A stretch of 32,378 nt of DNA from Promethearchaeota archaeon (GCA_030605085.1 JAUWBH010000052.1:1-32378); one strand, 5' to 3'; shown: positions 15,571 through 23,919, counted from the stretch's first letter. The notes: generated from the letters alone by a model not told the origin. Numbers and translations: made by a program.

Positions 15571-17373
15571 TTATTTTTTTTTAATAATCGCGTTATTTGG
15601 ACAAAAACTGTAGCATAGTCCACATTTAGTACATAATTCTGAGTTAATAAAATGTGTTTGTTTAGATTCTCCATAAATAGCTTGAGAAGGACAGTTATTC
15701 TTGCATACTCCACATCCTGTACAAGTCTCTTCAATGATAGTATAATTAATAAAATTATTACATACTAATGCAGGACAACTCTTATCTAAAATGTGGGCTT
15801 CATATTCATCCCGAAAATATTTTAGAGTTGTTAACACAGGATTCGGTGCAGTCTGTCCTAAACCACATAAACTAGTTTTTGCAATTATACCAGCAAGTTT
15901 TTCTAACTTGTCTAAATCTTCTAACTCAGCACTTCCTTCCGTAATTCTAGTAAGAATATCCAACATTTTTTTAGTTCCAATTCTACAAGGAGCACATTTT
16001 CCACAAGATTCATTCTGAGTAAATGAAATAAAATACCTTGCTAATTCTACCATACATGTATCTTCATCTAAAACAACGAATCCTCCAGAACCCATAATTG
16101 AACCTAGTGCTGTCAAATGAGAATAATCCAAGGGAGTATCCAAGTATTTTTCTGGAATGCACCCTCCAGAAGGCCCTCCAGTCTGCACTCCTTTAAATTT
16201 TTTACCATTAGGAATCCCGCCTCCAACATCAAAAATAAGTTGTTTTATAGTCGTACCTATAGGAATTTCTACTAAGCCTGAATTATTGATTTTACCTGTC
16301 AAAGCAATAACTATGGTGCCAGAAGCATCTTCCGTTCCTATTGAAGAGTACCATTCAGCCCCTTTTTCGATTATTTTTGGAATAGTTGCGAAAGTTTTAA
16401 CATTATTAATATTAGTTGGTTTATTCCATAATCCAGAAGTAGCAGGATAAGGTGGTCGTGGTCGTGGCATACCTCTTTTTCCCATAATTGAGGCCATCAA
16501 AGCAGTTTCTTCTCCGCAAACAAAGGCACCAGCTCCTTTTTTTAACTCGATGTCAAAATTAAAATCAGAATTAAGAATTTTTTTTCCAAGATATCCTGCT
16601 TTTTTTGCTTGATTTAAAGCGATGTTAAATCTTTCTATAGCTAAAGGATATTCCGCTCTAATGTAAATATATCCATATTCTGCGCCTATCGCATAGGCTG
16701 CGATAAGCATTCCTTCAATAACACTATGAGGATCGCTTTCCAAAATGGTTCTATCCATAAACGCACCTGGATCGCCCTCATCTCCATTACATATCAAATA
16801 TTTTGGAGACCCTTGGGCCTTATGACAAAAATTCCATTTCTGTCCTGTTGAAAAGCCAGCCCCACCTCTCCCTCGTAATCTTGATTTTTTTATTTCATCA
16901 ATTACTTCAATAGGGCTAAATTCATTTAGTATTTTTTTTATAGAATTATATCCACCTTCTTCAATATACTCATGAATGTTTTCAGGATTTATTTTACCAC
17001 AATTTTTTGTAATGATAGGGAGTTGATCGTAAAAGAATTGGATCTCCTCCATATTTTTAATGCTTTTACCTGTTTTTGGGTCTTTATATAGCAATTCGTT
17101 AACTATTTCATCTCTCTTTAAATGCTGTTCAACTATATCTTGAATATCTTTAACCTTAAGACTAACATATAAAACATTGTCTGGATCAATAATAATAGTA
17201 GGTCCTACTTGACAGAAGCCATGACATCCTGTTGATTTAATATTAATATATTGCGAAAGACCATTTTCATGTAATAATTTTGTTAAAGTCTCATAAATTT
17301 CCCCCGCATTTAAAGAATTACATCCAGTCCCTCTACAAATACGTAGTATTCTGTAATTAAAAGAATTACCCAT
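15571..17373 (-). CDS. NuoF/HndC-like NAD(P)H-oxidising flavoprotein subunit
   Basis: A 600-residue iron-sulfur flavoprotein. Domains in order: a thioredoxin-like [2Fe-2S] domain (C13-x4-C18, C50-x3-C54), the 51-kDa FMN/NADH domain (RGRGGAGFSTGQKW, CNGDEGDPGAFMDR, GAGAFVCGEETAL), an SLBB strand region, the [4Fe-4S] CGKCAPCRIGT...SLCGLG site, and a C-terminal pair of ferredoxin motifs (CTGCGVCKNNCP, CTKCGLCYSFCP). This is the architecture of NAD-dependent hydrogenase/formate dehydrogenase beta subunits and bifurcating complexes, not plain NuoF. It lies 16 bases downstream of the NuoE-like gene in one operon. No hydrogenase or NuoG-type catalytic subunit is present, so the electron acceptor is unknown. 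Confidence 0.9.
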   Translation of the reverse strand: MGNSFNYRILRICRGTGCNSLNAGEIYETLTKLLHENGLSQYINIKSTGCHGFCQVGPTIIIDPDNVLYVSLKVKDIQDIVEQHLKRDEIVNELLYKDPKTGKSIKNMEEIQFFYDQLPIITKNCGKINPENIHEYIEEGGYNSIKKILNEFSPIEVIDEIKKSRLRGRGGAGFSTGQKWNFCHKAQGSPKYLICNGDEGDPGAFMDRTILESDPHSVIEGMLIAAYAIGAEYGYIYIRAEYPLAIERFNIALNQAKKAGYLGKKILNSDFNFDIELKKGAGAFVCGEETALMASIMGKRGMPRPRPPYPATSGLWNKPTNINNVKTFATIPKIIEKGAEWYSSIGTEDASGTIVIALTGKINNSGLVEIPIGTTIKQLIFDVGGGIPNGKKFKGVQTGGPSGGCIPEKYLDTPLDYSHLTALGSIMGSGGFVVLDEDTCMVELARYFISFTQNESCGKCAPCRIGTKKMLDILTRITEGSAELEDLDKLEKLAGIIAKTSLCGLGQTAPNPVLTTLKYFRDEYEAHILDKSCPALVCNNFINYTIIEETCTGCGVCKNNCPSQAIYGESKQTHFINSELCTKCGLCYSFCPNNAIIKKK

Positions 17374-17389
17374 GTTTATTAATCATCAA

Positions 17390-17899
17390 TTAAGTTTTTT
17401 TCATTATTTTTTGTAAAATATTACTCATCTTTTTTAATGTTAAATCTCCATGTATTTGCCCATTTATTACGCAAACAGGGGAAATCGCGCAACAACCTAA
17501 ACAAGCAACCGATTCTATACTAAACATGAGGTCATCTGTTGTTTCTCCTGATTTTATTCCTAATTTGTTTTCAATAAAGTTTAAAAAAAGAGGAGCACCT
17601 TTTACATGACAAGCGGTGCCATCACAACAAATAATAACACAGTTCCCTCTTCTTTGGAAGGTAAATTGTGAATAAAATGTTGCGATACTAAATATTTCAG
17701 CAGCAGGAATCTTTAATTCTTTTGAAATATAAATGATGAAATTCGAAGGTAAATAACCATATCGTTCTTGAATTTCCTGTAAAATCGAAATTAAATTTCC
17801 TTTTTCATCTTTATATGATTTTAAAATAGATTTTATTTCGTTTTTCTCATTAACCGAAATTTTTTGTAAAACTTCTTGATTTAATTTATCTGCTTCCAT
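17390..17899 (-). CDS. NuoE/HndA-like [2Fe-2S] subunit
   Basis: A 169-residue 24-kDa-type subunit. The N-terminal helices (LISILQEIQERYGYLPSNFI, then SIATFYSQF) match NuoE. The thioredoxin-like [2Fe-2S] site has C92-x4-C97 (CCDGTACHVKGAP) and C133-x3-C137 (ACLGCCAISP). It passes electrons with the NuoF-like subunit and is first in the operon. The start codon ATG (17897-17899) sits inside a perfect 18-bp palindrome, with a second palindrome directly upstream, so expression is likely controlled right at the start. The shared spacer separates it from the divergent guaA. Confidence 0.9.
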   Translation of the reverse strand: MEADKLNQEVLQKISVNEKNEIKSILKSYKDEKGNLISILQEIQERYGYLPSNFIIYISKELKIPAAEIFSIATFYSQFTFQRRGNCVIICCDGTACHVKGAPLFLNFIENKLGIKSGETTDDLMFSIESVACLGCCAISPVCVINGQIHGDLTLKKMSNILQKIMKKT

Positions 17900-17930
17900 A
17901 TTAATATGGAATTAGTTTTTAAAACTAATT
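17894..17930 (-). promoter_or_regulatory. Two abutting palindromes over the nuoE-like start codon
   Basis: TTCCATATTAATATGGAA (17894-17911) is a perfect 18-bp palindrome containing the ATG. AATTAGTTTT (17910-17919) and AAAACTAATT (17921-17930) are perfect 10-bp arms around one T. Read as DNA they are two dyad operators. Read as RNA they would make a leader hairpin with the start codon in a second hairpin. Confidence 0.5.
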
Positions 17931-18032
17931 AAATTTTTTATCAAAAAGCTATAGATTCAAGTAATTATTAAATGATAGATATAAGCAAAAGAAATAAATT
18001 TTTGACTAATTAAAGATTCTAGTAATAATAAT

Positions 18033-19592
18033 ATGGATAAAATAATTGTTTTAGATTTTGGCGGACAGTATTGCCACCTCATTGCGAGGAGAATTAGAGA
18101 TTTAGGAGTATATTCAGAAATTTTTCCTTACAATATTGAACTTGAAAAATTAAAAGAAATAAAACCAATGGGGATAATTCTTTCAGGCGGTCCTAGCAGT
18201 GTGTACAAAGCCGGAAGCCCACAATTGGAAGAAGGTTTTTTTAAACTTATTTTTGAAGAAAAAATTCCTGTATTAGGCATCTGTTATGGACATCATTTGA
18301 TTATTCATCAACTTGGAGGAAAAATCGAACCTTATGATAGCAAGGAATATGGAAAAACTACATTAGAAATCATTGGTTCTAGTTTATTACTTGATTCATT
18401 AGAGAAACAAGAAATTGTATGGATGTCTCACGGTGATCATGTTAAAAGTCTCCCTGAGGGATTTAAAATTTATGCTAAAACTAAAACATGTCCAATTGCG
18501 GCTTATGGAAACGAAGAGAAAAGCATTTATGGTGTTCAATTTCATCCCGAAGTTATTCACACGACTAAAGGAAACCAAATATTAGATAATTTTATAACTA
18601 AAATCACAAAAACAAAGAAAGAATGGAAATTGGAAAATTGGATAGAACAAACTATTGACGATATTAGGAAAGAAATTGGTCCTAAAAATCGTGTTATTTT
18701 AGGACTAAGTGGAGGCGTTGATTCTTCTGTTACAGCGGCTCTTCTCCATAAGGCTATTGGTGATAGATTACATTGTATCTTTGTAAATAACGGAGTACTG
18801 CGCAAGGGCGAGGAAAAGCAAGTCCAAGAAACTTTTAAGGAAAAATTAAGATTCAAAAATTTTCATTACTTGGATGCTGAAGAACTTTTCCTTGAGAGGT
18901 TAAAAGGTGTGGAAGATCCAGAACAAAAAAGAAAAATTATTGGGCATTCTTTTATCGAAGTATTTGAAAAAAAAACTATTGAACTTGAAAAAGAACATCC
19001 AGATATTAAATATCTTGCTCAAGGTACAATTTACCCGGATCGAGTAGAGACAAGCGCAACGAGCAAGGCATCGGTAAAAATAAAGTCGCATCATAATTTA
19101 ACTCTCCCTGACGACATGATGCTTGAAATCATAGAACCGTTGAAAGACCTCTATAAAGACGAAGTTCGCAAAATAGGTTTAAAATTAGATGTTCCCAAAG
19201 AAATTTTAATAAGACATCCATTTCCAGGACCAGGTCTAGCCGTTAGAATCATTGGAGCTATAGATAAAGAAAAACTCAATATATTGAGAGATGCCGATGA
19301 GATTTTAATTAAGGAAATTAAAAAGGCTGGCATATATGAAAGTCTTTGGCAAGCGTTTTGTGTTTTTTTACCGCTGAAAACTGTTGGCATAATGGGTGAT
19401 TTTCGAACTTATGAATATATATGTGCCATTAGAGCGGTTGAGTCCTTGGATGCAATGACTGCGAACTTTGCGAAATTAGATATGGATTTATTGGAAAAAA
19501 TTGGGACTCGAATTATAAATGAAGTAAAAGGAATAAATAGAGTCGTTTTTTATATATCTAATAAACCACCCAGCACTATTGAATATGAATAA
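18033..19592 (+). CDS. guaA: GMP synthase (glutamine-hydrolysing), fused form
   Basis: A 519-residue complete enzyme turning XMP, ATP and glutamine into GMP. It has an N-terminal class I amidotransferase: nucleophile C84 in GICYGHH, and H171/E173 in VQFHPEV. The central ATP-pyrophosphatase has SGGVDSS (226-232). The C-terminal dimerisation domain has FPGPGLAVRIIG and ends NKPPSTIEYE. Many archaea encode the two halves as separate genes; this one is the bacterial-like fused version. It is divergent from the nuoEF operon, and a TATA-like stretch could lie in the 133-base shared spacer. Confidence 0.96.
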   Translation: MDKIIVLDFGGQYCHLIARRIRDLGVYSEIFPYNIELEKLKEIKPMGIILSGGPSSVYKAGSPQLEEGFFKLIFEEKIPVLGICYGHHLIIHQLGGKIEPYDSKEYGKTTLEIIGSSLLLDSLEKQEIVWMSHGDHVKSLPEGFKIYAKTKTCPIAAYGNEEKSIYGVQFHPEVIHTTKGNQILDNFITKITKTKKEWKLENWIEQTIDDIRKEIGPKNRVILGLSGGVDSSVTAALLHKAIGDRLHCIFVNNGVLRKGEEKQVQETFKEKLRFKNFHYLDAEELFLERLKGVEDPEQKRKIIGHSFIEVFEKKTIELEKEHPDIKYLAQGTIYPDRVETSATSKASVKIKSHHNLTLPDDMMLEIIEPLKDLYKDEVRKIGLKLDVPKEILIRHPFPGPGLAVRIIGAIDKEKLNILRDADEILIKEIKKAGIYESLWQAFCVFLPLKTVGIMGDFRTYEYICAIRAVESLDAMTANFAKLDMDLLEKIGTRIINEVKGINRVVFYISNKPPSTIEYE

Positions 19593-19596
19593 AATC

Positions 19597-19785
19597 TTAA
19601 AATTTCTTTAAGTTTTTTATCTTTTGGTTAAGGTATGACTTTTTTTTTAATTTTTTTCTAATATCTTTTACAAAACTACTTCTTTCTATGCGTTCTTTTA
19701 TGAAATCATCGCTCCGATTCCAAGAAAACCAATTTTCATTGTTTTGAAAATTTTTTCCATTTCTAAATTCGTTTCTGTTTAACAA
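19597..19785 (-). CDS. Possible small basic protein (62 residues)
   Basis: TTG 19785 follows a purine-rich AGGGG about 14 bases upstream. The product is Asn- and Lys-rich (FIKERIERSSFVKDIRKKLK) and could be a small nucleic-acid-binding protein. It is convergent with guaA, with the stops only a few bases apart. The A+T-driven composition makes a chance ORF quite possible. Confidence 0.25.
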   Translation of the reverse strand: MLNRNEFRNGKNFQNNENWFSWNRSDDFIKERIERSSFVKDIRKKLKKKSYLNQKIKNLKKF

Positions 19786-20052
19786 CTTACCTATACCCCT
19801 GTTATTATTACCATTATAGAAATAAAAATTTGAATTAAAATGCTCTTTGTTTTTTCAAATTGTTATGTTAATCGAAACGAACTTTTTAAATTGATAATGA
19901 TTGTGATTACATCTAGAACGAACAAATAATAAATTAAGTTAATTTTAATAAGATCAATACAGTTTCATTTTTCTCTAACAGAGAGTATTTTTATATGAAT
20001 TGATTTAAGCGTTTTTTCATTATCATTTCATGAATATTAAAATTTGAAAATT

Positions 20053-20080
20053 AATATTTAAAATTTAATATTTAAAATTT
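20053..20080. repeat. Two perfect copies of AATATTTAAAATTT before glnA
   Basis: Two perfect 14-base units lie head to tail, followed by decayed copies to about 20092 (pure A+T). They are 70-100 bases before the glnA ATG, so they may carry the TATA element or simply make a bent, easily melted region. Confidence 0.5.
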
Positions 20081-20151
20081 AAAATTTAAAATAACAATCA
20101 GATAATAACAAATTCTATAATAAAAGTAGATCTAAATTATATTGAATAACA

Positions 20152-21510
20152 ATGATTGAAAGAGATGATCCTAAAAGGAAAGAAATCTGTGAAAGAGTAA
20201 TTGAAACGGTAAAAGAACAAGACATAAAATTTATTTACCTTCAATTTACCGATATTCACGGTATAATTAAGTCGTTTGAGATTAATTCTAAAAGGATTGA
20301 TGGATTTCTTCAAGATGGTGAGAACTTCGATGGTAGCTCTATTACGGGGTATGGAGCGATTGAAGAATCTGATAAGGTAGCTGTTCCCGATCCTAGTACT
20401 TTTAACATAATACCTTGGAGAAAAAATGGCAAACAAGTTGCTAGGTTTTTCTGTGATATATACAATCCAGATAAATCCAGATATGAAGGCGATCCACGAT
20501 ACATACTTCAGAGGGCTGTTAAAAAAGCTGCAGAAAACGGATACGTGTTTTATTGCGCACCGGAGATGGAATTCTTTATATTAGAAAAAAATTCTGGAGA
20601 AAAAGCGTTTAGTCCATCTGATATGCGCGGATATTTTGATTATGACCCATATGATATAAATGAGAGATTAAGATTTACAATTGCTGAATATTGTGATGAA
20701 ATGGGCATCGAAATTGAGGTTCTCCATCATGAGGTTGCTTTAGGTCAGCATGAAGTTGATTTTCGCTATGACAAAGCCGTGGAGACTGCAGATAATGCTA
20801 ATACTATTAAAATGATTGTTAAAACGGTAGCTGCCCAAAACAACATGACTGCTACATTTATGCCAAAACCGTTTGCGGGGATCAATGGCAGTGGGATGCA
20901 TGTTCATCAGAGTCTTTGGAAAAATGGAAAAAACATATTTTACGACGAATCTGATTCAAATTACATTTCGATGACTATGAAAAAATGGATTTCAGGGCAA
21001 TTAAAACACGCGAAAGCAATGTGCGCTGTCTTAAGCAGTTGGCCAAATTCATATAAAAGATTAGTACCCGGATATGAAGCCCCCGTGTATGTTGCCTGGG
21101 GCTTTCGAAATAGAAGTCCTTTAATAAGAGTACCAGATTTTGGAGGCAAACCAAGCGCTGCGCGTTGCGAAATTCGTTGTCCTGATCCTGCAGGCAATCC
21201 ATATCTTCAATTTGCTGCGCTTTTAGCTGCTGGCTTGGACGGCGTTTTATCTGACGATATTGAAATCCTCGAACCAACGGATAAAAATGTATATCATTTC
21301 TCGACAAAAGATTTAGAAAAAGCGGGAATTATTGCATTACCGGGGAGTTTAAGCCATGCTTTAAGAGAATTTAGGAACTCTGAATTAATGAAGGAAGTAT
21401 TTGGAGAAAAGCCGTTTAGGAATTTTTACTGGGCGAAACTGGAAGAAAATGACGCGTATAAGCTAAGTGTTAGTGAATGGGAACGAGATAGATACATAAC
21501 AAGATTGTGA
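20152..21510 (+). CDS. glnA: Glutamine synthetase, type I (alpha-like)
   Basis: A 452-residue complete GSI. The beta-grasp domain has LQFTDIHGIIKS and NFDGSSITGYG. The catalytic domain has the metal ligand helix APEMEFFIL, HHEVALGQHEVDF, GSGMHVHQSLW, the NRSPLIRVP loop and AARCEIRCPDPAGNPYLQFA. The adenylylation Tyr loop of the beta subtype is not seen (LEPTDKNVYHFSTKDLEKAG takes its place), so control is more likely by feedback inhibition or binding proteins. It makes glutamine from glutamate, ATP and ammonia and is the entry enzyme for the GS-GOGAT route with the glutamate synthase 6 kb upstream. A hairpin covers its stop codon. Confidence 0.96.
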   Translation: MIERDDPKRKEICERVIETVKEQDIKFIYLQFTDIHGIIKSFEINSKRIDGFLQDGENFDGSSITGYGAIEESDKVAVPDPSTFNIIPWRKNGKQVARFFCDIYNPDKSRYEGDPRYILQRAVKKAAENGYVFYCAPEMEFFILEKNSGEKAFSPSDMRGYFDYDPYDINERLRFTIAEYCDEMGIEIEVLHHEVALGQHEVDFRYDKAVETADNANTIKMIVKTVAAQNNMTATFMPKPFAGINGSGMHVHQSLWKNGKNIFYDESDSNYISMTMKKWISGQLKHAKAMCAVLSSWPNSYKRLVPGYEAPVYVAWGFRNRSPLIRVPDFGGKPSAARCEIRCPDPAGNPYLQFAALLAAGLDGVLSDDIEILEPTDKNVYHFSTKDLEKAGIIALPGSLSHALREFRNSELMKEVFGEKPFRNFYWAKLEENDAYKLSVSEWERDRYITRL

Positions 21511-21529
21511 AGAGCTCCTCTACACAATC
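21503..21529 (+). terminator. Stem-loop spanning the glnA stop codon
   Basis: GATTGTG (21503-21509) pairs with CACAATC (21523-21529). After one A-A mismatch, AGAG (21511-21514) pairs with CTCT (21518-21521), leaving a three-base loop. The stop TGA lies within the stem. No strong T-tract follows, so it may protect or process the 3' end rather than terminate. Confidence 0.45.
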
Positions 21530-21671
21530 GAGAAATTCGATTTTAAATTATATTGATAATTTTATTTATTCCTATAATTTAGTTTTCACCTAAAAATTAT
21601 TAAAAGTATAAATAATAAGATAAAAAAAGTTTAAACATAAAATTAAAAAAAATAAATTTAAAAAGATTAAA

Positions 21672-22100
21672 ATGTCGAACGAAAAACCAAAAAAGAAAAA
21701 GCTTAGAGGTTTTGCCGCAATTATAAACAATATAATCGAATCTGTTAAAGATAAAGAAGAATGTAAGGACATAATTAAGGGATTACGAATTCGAGTTCTT
21801 CTGAATAATAAAGAAGATAAATGGGCCGCGTTAGTCACGGTCGATAAAGGTCAAATAATAGTCGAAGGAATACGAAACGAACCTAAATCAAATTTAAGCA
21901 AAAAAGAACTCCTTTGGTGGGGATATTGGTCCTTCCCCAATTTCCAAACCTTCACGAGTGCTGGAGCTTGGGGAACTGGAAAATGGCTCCGAAAAATAGT
22001 CGGAGGAAAAATGAAAGGAGCCTCCCAAGTAGCAATCGTTGGTCAAATTCTAGCATTAGCCGCTCCTCCTACCCAACCTAATAAAGAAGAAGAAAAATAA
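21672..22100 (+). CDS. Conserved-looking protein of unknown function (possible SCP2-like fold)
   Basis: A 142-residue soluble protein: a basic N-terminus (KPKKKKLRGF), a helix (IINNIIESVKDKEECKD), two or three strands (LRIRVLLNNKEDKWAALVTV, GQIIVEGI), a Trp/aromatic-rich centre (LLWWGYWSFPNFQTF), a Gly-rich turn (GAWGTGKWLRKIVGGKMKGA), a helix (VAIVGQILALAA) and a charged tail. The strand-helix order and the late hydrophobic helix vaguely recall SCP2-type lipid-binding folds, but no decisive motif is present. It lies 160 bases after glnA and is probably transcribed separately. Confidence 0.55.
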   Translation: MSNEKPKKKKLRGFAAIINNIIESVKDKEECKDIIKGLRIRVLLNNKEDKWAALVTVDKGQIIVEGIRNEPKSNLSKKELLWWGYWSFPNFQTFTSAGAWGTGKWLRKIVGGKMKGASQVAIVGQILALAAPPTQPNKEEEK

Positions 22101-22231
22101 ATTTATAATACTTTCAAAATATTTTTTAAATTTTATATAATTAAGTTTTAAATTGAAGCGATATTAATTACGTTACAAAATATACTAGGTTTAAGAGGTA
22201 TTAATAACATAAATAAGAGCACTTTCTAATT

Positions 22232-22393
22232 TCATTCCTTTTCTTTTTGTAAGTTGCCTTCCAATCGTTTTAGTTCTTCCAACTCTTTATCTATATCGAT
22301 TGGTTTTTTCGCGTTTTGAACCCAGGGTAAGTTGTTGTTTGTAAAGGGGTCTCCTTCCGGGATGTAAGAATTCTTTTTTTTTCTGATTCCCAT
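22232..22393 (-). CDS. Small 53-residue protein, unknown
   Basis: ATG 22393 opens a frame of balanced composition: MGIRKKKNSYIPEGDPFTNN, then LPWVQNAKK and a charged C-terminal helix (IDIDKELEELKRLEGNLQKE). G+C is higher than in the flanks, and its residue use is protein-like rather than the Asn/Ile/Lys/Phe mix of random AT-rich frames, so it is probably a real gene. There is no Cys and no membrane segment. No ribosome binding site is obvious, so a leaderless mRNA is possible. Confidence 0.55.
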   Translation of the reverse strand: MGIRKKKNSYIPEGDPFTNNNLPWVQNAKKPIDIDKELEELKRLEGNLQKEKE

Positions 22394-22612
22394 TCGATAC
22401 ACTTTCAAATTCTTATTTTTATCTACAAGCTTCTATATTACAAATATGTTAATAAAAAATATAAATATTTTCATTGTAATTCATCAACGCTATTATTTGA
22501 ATAAATTTTTAATAATAGTTGCATTCAAAATTTTATTAATACTAAAAAAAATCATATGAATTTAATCCAAATTAATAGTATGTGTGAAAAAATTTTATTT
22601 TTAAGGTATAAA

Positions 22613-22953
22613 TTATTTTTCCTTCAAGAATGTTCGCTTAACAAAATCCGGCAGAAAAAGTCCTATGTAAATCGATATAGAACTTGAAATCAAAATAGTT
22701 CTAGCAATAATTAAAGTCACCTCTGTTAAATGTATTACTCCAGCGTCTGAAGTTCAATTTTAAAATCAGCTATAAAGTAATCTCTAACAACAAGGTTTTT
22801 ATCAATTTAAGCTATAAATGAATGTGAACATATGATATTTTCAGCAATATTAATTGCAATAAGACCTCTTAAAGTATCTTTTGCAATCTCATCTGAAACA
22901 CTTATTTGCCCAACTTGATTACATGCTGGACAATTTATCTTGATTCTTTTCAT
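22613..22953 (-). pseudogene. Zn-ribbon/HSF-xxDKN family protein broken by an in-frame TAA and a frameshift
   Basis: From ATG 22953 the frame reads KINCPACNQVGQISVSDEIA, LRGLIAINIAENIICSHSFI, then A-TAA-IDKNLVVRDYFIADFKIEL before a second stop at 22735-22737. The parts before and after the TAA (22807-22809) form one continuous motif, a Cys pair and then a C-HSF..xDKN..VRDY segment. I recall this from archaeal/Asgard small proteins with longin-like domains. The TAA takes the place of an aromatic residue. A second open frame (SDAGVIHLTEVTLIIARTIL, ISIYIGLFLPDFVKRTF, to TAA 22613-22615) then continues as a hydrophobic C-terminus. It could also be a separate 35-residue membrane peptide from GTG 22720, which follows GAG. 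Confidence 0.6.
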
Positions 22954-23124
22954 TTTAAAATAATTTATTATTCTTATTCTTTATAAAGTAAAAATTTAAA
23001 AATATTTCTAATTTTGAAGCATATTTGGTTTTTACAATAATTTAAAATTAAGTTCAAAAAAGTGATTTTAAAAATTAATAAATACGATAATAAATTCGAT
23101 TTCTGACATCAAATATCATCTAAG

Positions 23125-23442
23125 TTAACTTTTGACTTTAATAGATGGCCAATCTATCCGTTGCTGGCGGCATTTTGGGCATTTAGAAGGAATTTTTAAC
23201 TTAGCGAGTTTTTGTCGAAATTTATAACCACATGCCATACACGATGGAGGATCTAAAACTAAAATTATTCCTTTATTTTTTAAAGTCTTGACAACACTCG
23301 TAATATCATTAATTAATGCCCTTTTGCTTGAATATTCTAATTCTCTTAGGATGGTCCTTAAATCAATTGTCTCTTTTTGAATTGTAAGCCTTCTAATTAA
23401 CCTTTGGCGGCGAGTTTCCCAGCTGTTGGAATCATCCATCAT
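23125..23442 (-). CDS. HTH + Zn-ribbon predicted transcriptional regulator
   Basis: A 105-residue protein of the archaeal family of HTH domains fused to a zinc ribbon (COG3357-like). Residues 12-65 form a winged-helix-like domain (TIDLRTILRELEYSSKRALI and NDITSVVKTLKNKG). Residues 68-96 hold CMACGYKF...KCPKCRQQRI, a CxxC...CxxC ribbon. It is last in a four-gene minus-strand run of unknown function, 35 bases after its upstream neighbour, and may regulate that operon. A second ATG directly follows the first; either could be used. Confidence 0.75.
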   Translation of the reverse strand: MMDDSNSWETRRQRLIRRLTIQKETIDLRTILRELEYSSKRALINDITSVVKTLKNKGIILVLDPPSCMACGYKFRQKLAKLKIPSKCPKCRQQRIDWPSIKVKS

Positions 23443-23477
23443 TATTTGACCGTTGAATTTATTATTAAAAAAAGATT

Positions 23478-23669
23478 TTATTTTTTATTTTTTCTAACAA
23501 TATAAGGGTATTCATCAGAAATTTCGAAAATTTCAGGATATTCAAGCTTCCATCCGCGAGATTTAAGGATGTTTCTTTTAAGTCTTTGCCTACGAATAAC
23601 TTTTCTACTAACTCTATTTCGTGGATATTTCCTTTTCTTTCTTCTTTGCCTTTGATATATAACAGACAT
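23478..23669 (-). CDS. Small, very basic protein, unknown
   Basis: A 63-residue protein whose first 40 residues are almost half Lys/Arg (QRQRRKKRKYPRNRVSRKVI), followed by a less basic tail (LEYPEIFEISDEYPYIVRKN). The composition suggests RNA, DNA or ribosome binding. It lies 45 bases after the preceding gene of the same operon. GGTGA occurs 25 bases before the ATG and would fit a tiny upstream ORF better than this start, so the start is not certain. Confidence 0.5.
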   Translation of the reverse strand: MSVIYQRQRRKKRKYPRNRVSRKVIRRQRLKRNILKSRGWKLEYPEIFEISDEYPYIVRKNKK

Positions 23670-23714
23670 GCTAATCCGTCATTGCGAATTAGTCACCTTG
23701 TGCTTTGATTTTTT

Positions 23715-23903
23715 CTAATACTTACTTTTAATAGCGAGACGATTAGGAATTACATCGAATTTAATAATCCATCGAAGCCTATTTCCTCTCTTATAATTTC
23801 TTCCATAACGCGGGCTATTACAATAGGAACATCTACAATGGCCGATACCCCCATATTTTCCCCGTTTCATTTTAGTTTTTTTACTTAAATATGTATTAGT
23901 CAT
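23715..23903 (-). CDS. Small basic protein with a CxCxxC cluster, unknown
   Basis: The open frame begins at TTG 23930, overlapping the upstream gene, but GAGAGAGGG (23908-23916) lies just before ATG 23903. The 62-residue form starting MTNTYLSKKTKMKRGKYG is therefore preferred, and it leaves a 16-base gap. The GHCRCSYC cluster gives three or four ligands and may hold zinc with a partner. The tail (RLRWIIKFDVIPNRLAIKSK) is basic. It may work with the neighbouring basic protein on nucleic acid; this is an inference from charge. Confidence 0.55.
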   Translation of the reverse strand: MTNTYLSKKTKMKRGKYGGIGHCRCSYCNSPRYGRNYKRGNRLRWIIKFDVIPNRLAIKSKY

Positions 23904-23919
23904 TTTCCCTCTCTCAAGT

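Larger units (their letters stand above)
19593..20151. other. Spacer before glutamine synthetase
   Basis: About 560 bases. The minus strand has one weak short ORF (19597-19785). The half nearest glnA is extremely A+T-rich and contains a 14-base tandem repeat (20053-20080). No other gene was seen. Confidence 0.45.

Noticed and set aside
15519..15734. 71-codon minus-strand ORF overlapping the NuoF ferredoxin tail
   Set aside because: Out-of-frame copy of the two ferredoxin motifs' DNA; the NuoF frame is clearly the coding one.
20041..20092. CRISPR-like repeat array
   Set aside because: Units are 14 bases, pure A+T and contiguous without spacers; a simple tandem repeat.
20137..20436. Minus-strand ORFs within glnA (also 20310-20504, 20961-21307)
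   Set aside because: Shadows of glutamine synthetase.
22720..22809. Pyrrolysine or selenocysteine decoding of the internal stop
   Set aside because: The stop is TAA, not TAG or TGA, so neither known recoding applies.
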